From NCBI GenBank assembly GCA_035535315.1, contig DATLQD010000171.1, positions 1-10,142 on the forward strand: a stretch of 10,142 bases of DNA, in the 5' to 3' direction. Shown here one piece after another: positions 6,620 through 10,142 of the stretch; within the stretch, counting starts at the first letter, position 1, and each line of letters starts with the position of its first letter. This stretch comes from DASQGA01 sp035535315. GTDB taxonomy: Bacteria; Actinomycetota; Thermoleophilia; Gaiellales; Gaiellaceae. Position numbers and translations under genes: made by a program. The notes below the pieces were generated by a model, which was not told the DNA's origin, did no database searches, and saw nothing but the letters and a program-made list of their open reading frames with translations.

Positions 6620-7763
6620 GCACGGCCTCCAGCACCTCTTGGGCATAGATCGACTCCATGCTCTCCCCCGCATCATGGCGAGCCATTTGCCGCTCCGCCG
6701 CATTCTCGGCCGGTATATGAAGTAACCCCGCACACCCGAGCTCCTCCGCGACGGGCGCGACCCACTCGACCAGCTCGGCCAGCGCTTCGCGCGCCGGACG
6801 CACCTCACCTGTTGCGAGGTCGATCAGCTCACCCGAGAGCCCGTAGCGGATCGCACGCCAGAAGTTCTCTTCGATCAGGCGTGGAGGATGGTCGGGGAGC
6901 GGCTCACCCTCGTCCAGGGCTCGTGCGATCCTCGCTGTCAGCGCGTACATGAGCGCCGAGAGCGACTGAGCCTCCTCCAGCGTCGGCTGCCCGTCGCAGA
7001 TCCGGATCTCGACGGTCGGGAAGGCGAGGTGCGGGCGAACGCTCCACCAGAGCTGCGTGTGCTCCGTGATCGAACCCGTGTCGTACAAGAATCGGACGTA
7101 ACGCTCGTACTCGTTCCAATCGGCGAACACGTCAGGCACGCCGCAGCGCGGAAACATGCGAGTGAAGATCTGCGTGCGAGCCGAATGAAGGTACGTGAAG
7201 ACGCCCTCCGCGAAGGGCGAGCTTCCCGAGAGCGCGAGAAGGTCGGGCAAGTAGCTTCGGAGCGCGTTCGTGACGCGGATCGCTCGATCGGCGCCGCGGA
7301 TCCCGACGTGGACGTGCAGGCCGAAACTGTTGTTGCGCCAGACGACGTAGCGAAGGATTTCGTCGTTTCGCCGATAGTGCGGCGTATCGATGATGCGCTG
7401 CTCCTGCCACGGGCTCCAGGGGTGCGTGCCGACCGCGCAGAGGCCGACCTCGAGCCCACCGGCGAGTTCGATGAGCTGCCGCCGGCGCTCAGCCATGGTC
7501 GCGGTCGCCTCGGCGAAGCTCTCGCACCGGCCGGTTCTGACCTCCGCCTCCGAGGCGATCAACTCACCCACGAGGTGTGGCTCGAGCTCGGATCCGGCCG
7601 CGGCGGCCTCGAGCTCTTCGAAGCGGTTGACGAGCCCGAGCGTTCGCGGATCGAGCATGGCGAACTCCTCCTCGACGGCAACGGTGAAGTCTCGACCGTC
7701 CTCGAATCCCTCACGAGCAGAGCGAAGTTGGTCGTCCGGACTCAGGCGCTGGGCGTCTCCCAT
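6612..7763 (-). CDS. YbdK-type carboxylate-amine ligase (GCS2 family)
   Basis: This 383-residue cytoplasmic enzyme belongs to the glutamate-cysteine-ligase family 2, which joins a carboxylate to an amine at the cost of ATP. Motifs seen: the metal/ATP strand FTVAVEEEF (26-34), RTGRCESF (76-83), VGTHPWSPW (111-119), RYVVWRNNSFGLHVHVGI (138-155), SGSSPFAEG (179-187), WWSVRPHLAFPTVEIRICD (239-257) and RLIEENFWRAIRYGLSGELI (295-314). Length matches the family (about 370-390). E. coli YbdK has only weak glutamate-cysteine ligase activity and the true substrate in most bacteria is unknown, so gamma-glutamylcysteine synthesis should not be assumed. The ATG start overlaps the end of the glycosyltransferase by 22 bases with no clear Shine-Dalgarno, implying coupled translation; the stop overlaps the next gene by 8 bases. 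Confidence 0.93.
   Translation of the reverse strand: MGDAQRLSPDDQLRSAREGFEDGRDFTVAVEEEFAMLDPRTLGLVNRFEELEAAAAGSELEPHLVGELIASEAEVRTGRCESFAEATATMAERRRQLIELAGGLEVGLCAVGTHPWSPWQEQRIIDTPHYRRNDEILRYVVWRNNSFGLHVHVGIRGADRAIRVTNALRSYLPDLLALSGSSPFAEGVFTYLHSARTQIFTRMFPRCGVPDVFADWNEYERYVRFLYDTGSITEHTQLWWSVRPHLAFPTVEIRICDGQPTLEEAQSLSALMYALTARIARALDEGEPLPDHPPRLIEENFWRAIRYGLSGELIDLATGEVRPAREALAELVEWVAPVAEELGCAGLLHIPAENAAERQMARHDAGESMESIYAQEVLEAVRV
6626..6630 (-). promoter_or_regulatory. Ribosome binding site deciding the DUF1844-like start
   Basis: GGAGG on the minus strand with a 6-base spacer to the GTG at 6619, embedded in the last codons of the ligase gene. It fixes the start of the 113-residue protein and argues against the longer 176-residue reading. 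Confidence 0.7.
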
Positions 7764-9007
7764 TCGCGCGAAAGTAGCAGAGCCGCGACGCGCTCCCAGC
7801 TCCAGCGCCGGACGACGGCACGCCTCGCGGCTTCGCCGAGCCCTCGCCGCACCTCCGGTCGGAGCGCGAGAATAGCCCCGAGCGTCGCCGCCAAATCGGC
7901 GACATCGCCCGGCCGAAAGCCTGCGAGGTGGCGGTGCTCCGGCGGGTACTCCGCTTCGATTCCGGCTGCAATCTCGGCGAGACCGGAATGCCGGGCGACC
8001 AGAGGCGGCGAACCGCAGGCCGCTGCCTCCGCAGCCACCATCCCGAAGGCCTCGGGGAAGATGGACGGTGTCACGCTCACGTCCGCGAGCGCCCAGAGGT
8101 GCCTCAGGTGGCGGTGCTCGAGCGGCCCGGTGAAGAGCACGCGGCCTCCGGCCGCGGCTTCGAGCTCGGCCCGAGCCGGTCCAAAGCCGACGATGACCGC
8201 GCGGGCCTCAACCTCGCCGAGGGCCTGGAGCAGGAGAGCGACTCCCTTCTCGTCCGACAGCTTCCCCACATAGACCACGGTCGGCTCGTCGCCGGCGAGA
8301 AACGCCTCCAGCCGATCGGCGTTCCCGGGATCAGGGAGCCGCTCGCCTTCACCCCCCGCATTCGGCGGATCCTGACGGGCCTCCTCGACGAGGGCAGTGA
8401 ACGCCGTCTCGCGGTCAGCCGGAACGAGCTCCTCGACGTCCACGCCCGGCGGAACGACCTGCACGCGCTCCAGGTAGTCACCCGGCCCGACGACCTCCTC
8501 GAGGACGCCGCGGATGTGCTCCGAGCCGGCGAAGACGGTCTCCGCCTGGTCGAGGGACTCGCGGGCCCATCCGGACAGCTCGGAATTGCCCCGGATCGAG
8601 AACTCGAGTTCGGAGCCGTGAGCCTTCACGGAGAACGGCATGTCGGCCGCGACGCCGACCGGCGCTCCGAGGAGCACGTGGTTGGTGAGCAGGAAGTCGG
8701 CGGGAAGGCACTCCCGGATCGGGGCTGCGTTTCGTTCCACGAAGGTGCGACGCTGCTCCCAGGTCAGTTCCTGCAGGAACGCCGGCTCCATTCCCTCGTA
8801 CCGGTCAAGGACGAAGACCGGAAGAGGCCCGTCCAGCTCGGGCCGGACCACGGTCGCGCCGCCGAGGTCATAGCGCTCGGGATGCGGCTCCTGGCAAAAG
8901 ACGACGACCTCGTGCCCCGCGCGCGCCCAGGCGCGCGCCAGGGCCCGGGTGTAGACGTTCGAGCCCGTTCCGCCCAGGAGGTACCCATGCCAGAGGAGAA
9001 TCTTCAT
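7742..9007 (-). CDS. Glycosyltransferase, GT4 family (GT-B fold)
   Basis: This 421-residue retaining glycosyltransferase transfers a sugar from a nucleotide donor; the acceptor is unknown. The N-terminal domain opens MKILLWHGYLLGGTGSNVYT with the glycine loop GGTGSN (12-17) and contains VKAHGSELEFS (127-137). The C-terminal donor domain has VQVVPPGVDVEEL (182-194), VVYVGKLSDEKG (244-255), VGFGPARAELE (273-283) and PSIFPEAFGMVAAEAAACG (314-332), which holds the E-x7-E signature. It is cytoplasmic or membrane-peripheral, with no signal peptide. The start is set at the MKILL ATG (9005-9007), where the fold begins; an upstream ATG at 9097 would add 30 residues unlike the family and lie wholly inside the divergent sigma gene. 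An AGGA sits 11 bases before the chosen ATG. It leads an operon with the ligase. It is not obviously MshA, and no specific substrate is claimed. Confidence 0.92.
   Translation of the reverse strand: MKILLWHGYLLGGTGSNVYTRALARAWARAGHEVVVFCQEPHPERYDLGGATVVRPELDGPLPVFVLDRYEGMEPAFLQELTWEQRRTFVERNAAPIRECLPADFLLTNHVLLGAPVGVAADMPFSVKAHGSELEFSIRGNSELSGWARESLDQAETVFAGSEHIRGVLEEVVGPGDYLERVQVVPPGVDVEELVPADRETAFTALVEEARQDPPNAGGEGERLPDPGNADRLEAFLAGDEPTVVYVGKLSDEKGVALLLQALGEVEARAVIVGFGPARAELEAAAGGRVLFTGPLEHRHLRHLWALADVSVTPSIFPEAFGMVAAEAAACGSPPLVARHSGLAEIAAGIEAEYPPEHRHLAGFRPGDVADLAATLGAILALRPEVRRGLGEAARRAVVRRWSWERVAALLLSREWETPSA
8976..8981 (+). promoter_or_regulatory. Ribosome binding site of the ECF sigma gene
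   Basis: A perfect AGGAGG, 5 bases before the ATG at 8987. It decides the start in favour of 8987 over the in-frame ATG at 9011, whose nearest GAGGAG is 12 bases away. It lies within the glycosyltransferase coding region on the other strand. Confidence 0.75.
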
Positions 9008-9553
9008 GACATGGATGATCCTGACGGACTCCTCGTACGTCGTGCCCGCCGCGGCGACCGCGATGCGTTCGAGCGCCTGGTCGAGCGCCACCAGCATCGC
9101 CTCTACACGCTGGCCGCGCGACTGACCGGCTCGCGGGCGGACGCTGAGGACGCCGTGCAGGAGGCGCTAATCCGCGCCTGGCTGAACCTCCCCACCTTTC
9201 GCGGCGGCGCACTCTTCTCGACCTGGCTCTACCGGATCTGTGCGAACGCCGCGCACGACCTCCGTTCCAAGCGGCGGCCCGAGCCCTCGGAGGCAGCGGT
9301 CGCAACCCCCGACCCTCGGGACGCTTTCGTCGACAGCGAGCTTGCAGGCGGGCTCCAGGCTGCGCTGAACAGCCTCGAGGACCCGTACCGGACGGCGGTC
9401 GTCCTCTTCGACGTGCTCGGATGCTCCTACCTCGAGATCGCCGACGTTACCGGGGTGCCCGAGGGAACTGTGAAGTCACGTATCTTCCGAGGCCGCAAAG
9501 AGCTCGCGGCGGCACTCGGAACATCCGCGCCGGCGAAGGAGTCGAAGGAGTGA
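8987..9553 (+). CDS. ECF-type RNA polymerase sigma factor
   Basis: This 188-residue sigma-70-family protein has only regions 2 and 4, the ECF layout. Region 2 spans about residues 29-97. Its core-binding part holds the DAEDAVQEALIRAW (52-65) signature, and the -10 recognition part FSTWLYRICANAAHDLRSKR (77-96). Region 4 (about 121-176) contains SLEDPYRTAVVLFDVLGCSY (129-148) and the helix-turn-helix IADVTGVPEGTVKSRIFRGR (151-170). The start at 8987 has a consensus ribosome binding site; it overlaps the 5' end of the divergent glycosyltransferase by 21 bases. Its TGA overlaps the following anti-sigma ATG by one base (TGATG), a standard sigma/anti-sigma pair. Many such factors direct their own transcription, but no ECF promoter motif could be picked out upstream. 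Target genes are unknown. The ORF continues open upstream of 8987 for 1 kb, but that part is only the shadow of the glycosyltransferase. Confidence 0.95.
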   Translation: MPEENLHDMDDPDGLLVRRARRGDRDAFERLVERHQHRLYTLAARLTGSRADAEDAVQEALIRAWLNLPTFRGGALFSTWLYRICANAAHDLRSKRRPEPSEAAVATPDPRDAFVDSELAGGLQAALNSLEDPYRTAVVLFDVLGCSYLEIADVTGVPEGTVKSRIFRGRKELAAALGTSAPAKESKE

Positions 9554-10142
9554 TGGCTGGGATGCACCCGGAGGAGCTCGAGCTGCTCGCCTACCTGGAG
9601 GGCGAGCTCGACGACCTGCGTCGCGGGCAAGTCGCCTCCCATCTGGAGACCTGCGACCTCTGCGCGCAGGAGTTGCGTGCGGTCGAGGCAGGCAGAGCGG
9701 CCCTGCGCTCGGCGCCGATGCTCGCGCTGTCCCAGGAGCGCCTCGACGCGGTGCTGACGCGGTTGCCGTCCCGAGCTACGACACCGCCCGGTCTCATGCG
9801 TCGGGTGCTCCCCGTTGCCGCTGCGCTGGCCGCCGTCGCCGCACTGGCCGGCGGCGCCTTCGTCCTCGGGACGAGCGGCGGGGGCGACGATGAAAGCGCG
9901 TCGGGCGTCGCTCAAGACGAGGCGAGCAATGCGGGCGGCGCCGGCGAAGGTGCTGCCACTACGAAAGGAGAATCGACGGTCGAGAGCCAGGACGCGCCCT
10001 CATATCTCCGGACCGCAGTCGCCGGCTCGCCCGCGAGCGTGGCGCGCCGTCTGCGCCGTGACGGCTTCGACGCGCGGGCCGTCAACGGCAGGGTGATCGT
10101 CCGGGGTGCGACCAAGGCGGACGTTCGGAAGGCACTCGAACA
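9553..10142 (+). CDS. Zinc-finger (ZAS) transmembrane anti-sigma factor (3' end beyond window)
   Basis: The reading frame is open from the ATG at 9553 to the right edge (196 codons, no stop). The N terminus is cytoplasmic, with an anti-sigma zinc-finger fold: LELLAYLEGELDD (9-21), then His30, Cys34 and Cys37 in the HxxxCxxC pattern (SHLETCDLCAQEL, 29-41). One membrane span follows at about 85-106 (VLPVAAALAAVAALAGGAFV). Outside it come a Gly/Ala/Asp/Glu-rich linker (107-147) and a small domain, GSPASVARRLRRDGFDARAV then NGRVIVRGATKADVRKALE (158-196). It should hold the adjacent sigma factor inactive at the membrane until a signal or redox change releases it. The start may instead be the ATG at 9562 (MHPEEL), since AAGGAG (9545-9550) lies only 2 bases before 9553 and 11 before 9562. 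Confidence 0.9.
   Translation, partial: MAGMHPEELELLAYLEGELDDLRRGQVASHLETCDLCAQELRAVEAGRAALRSAPMLALSQERLDAVLTRLPSRATTPPGLMRRVLPVAAALAAVAALAGGAFVLGTSGGGDDESASGVAQDEASNAGGAGEGAATTKGESTVESQDAPSYLRTAVAGSPASVARRLRRDGFDARAVNGRVIVRGATKADVRKALE

Noticed and set aside
6620..6808. N-terminal extension of the DUF1844-like protein to 176 residues
   Set aside because: The added part is Arg/Ser/Trp-rich antifeature sequence in the ligase's alternate frame. A GGAGG at 6 bases supports the GTG at 6619.
6888..8273. Plus-strand open frame of 461 codons across the ligase and glycosyltransferase
   Set aside because: It has no motif, spans two good genes on the other strand, and changes composition where they change.
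7928..8986. Upstream extension of the sigma-factor frame, which would give a 541-residue fusion
   Set aside because: The extension is opposite the glycosyltransferase and lacks any domain. AGGAGG at 8976 marks the real start at 8987.
9008..9097. N-terminal extension of the glycosyltransferase to the ATG at 9097
   Set aside because: The GT4 fold begins at MKILLWHG; the extra 30 residues are unlike the family and lie antisense to sigma region 2.
1..10142. tRNA, rRNA, CRISPR, insertion sequence, toxin-antitoxin or phage genes
   Set aside because: No direct-repeat array, transposase motif, cloverleaf or rRNA-like stretch was seen, and nearly all bases are taken by housekeeping-type genes.

Overview
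The window is GC-rich, almost fully coding DNA with frequent GTG starts and many start/stop overlaps. The gene content is a K+-independent-type membrane pyrophosphatase, two APC-type permeases with C-terminal universal-stress (USP) domains next to a TrkA-type protein, a YbdK-type carboxylate-amine ligase, and an ECF sigma factor with a zinc-finger membrane anti-sigma. This fits a deep-branching actinobacterium, perhaps Thermoleophilia (Gaiellales/Solirubrobacterales). That placement is inference from style and content; there is no marker gene.

Left block (1-6150, minus strand). Transcription would run from hppA (4111-6150) through an APC-USP permease (2159-4057), an easily missed 56-residue two-helix membrane protein (1992-2162), a second APC-USP permease (65-1987), and the first 22 codons of a TrkA-type NAD-binding Rossmann protein (1-68, running off the left edge). 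The last four genes are joined by 4-base overlaps or a 4-base gap and look translationally coupled. The permeases carry several signatures I associate with KimA/KUP-type K+/H+ symporters. With the TrkA-type neighbour this suggests a pmf-driven, nucleotide-sensing cation (K+) uptake module beside a proton pump, but the substrate is not proven.

Middle block (6278-9007, minus strand). A GT4 glycosyltransferase (7742-9007), the carboxylate-amine ligase (6612-7763) and a 113-residue DUF1844-like protein (6278-6619) overlap by 22 and 8 bases and form a compact operon of unknown pathway. A 127-base spacer with an AT-rich core framed by a perfect 7-bp inverted repeat separates it from hppA.

Right block (8987-10142, plus strand). 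An ECF sigma factor (8987-9553) is followed with a one-base overlap by its likely anti-sigma (9553 to the right edge, unfinished). The sigma gene diverges from the glycosyltransferase with overlapping 5' ends, so each promoter must lie inside the other gene. No rRNA, tRNA, CRISPR, insertion sequence or phage gene was seen. No non-coding stretch exceeds 130 bases.
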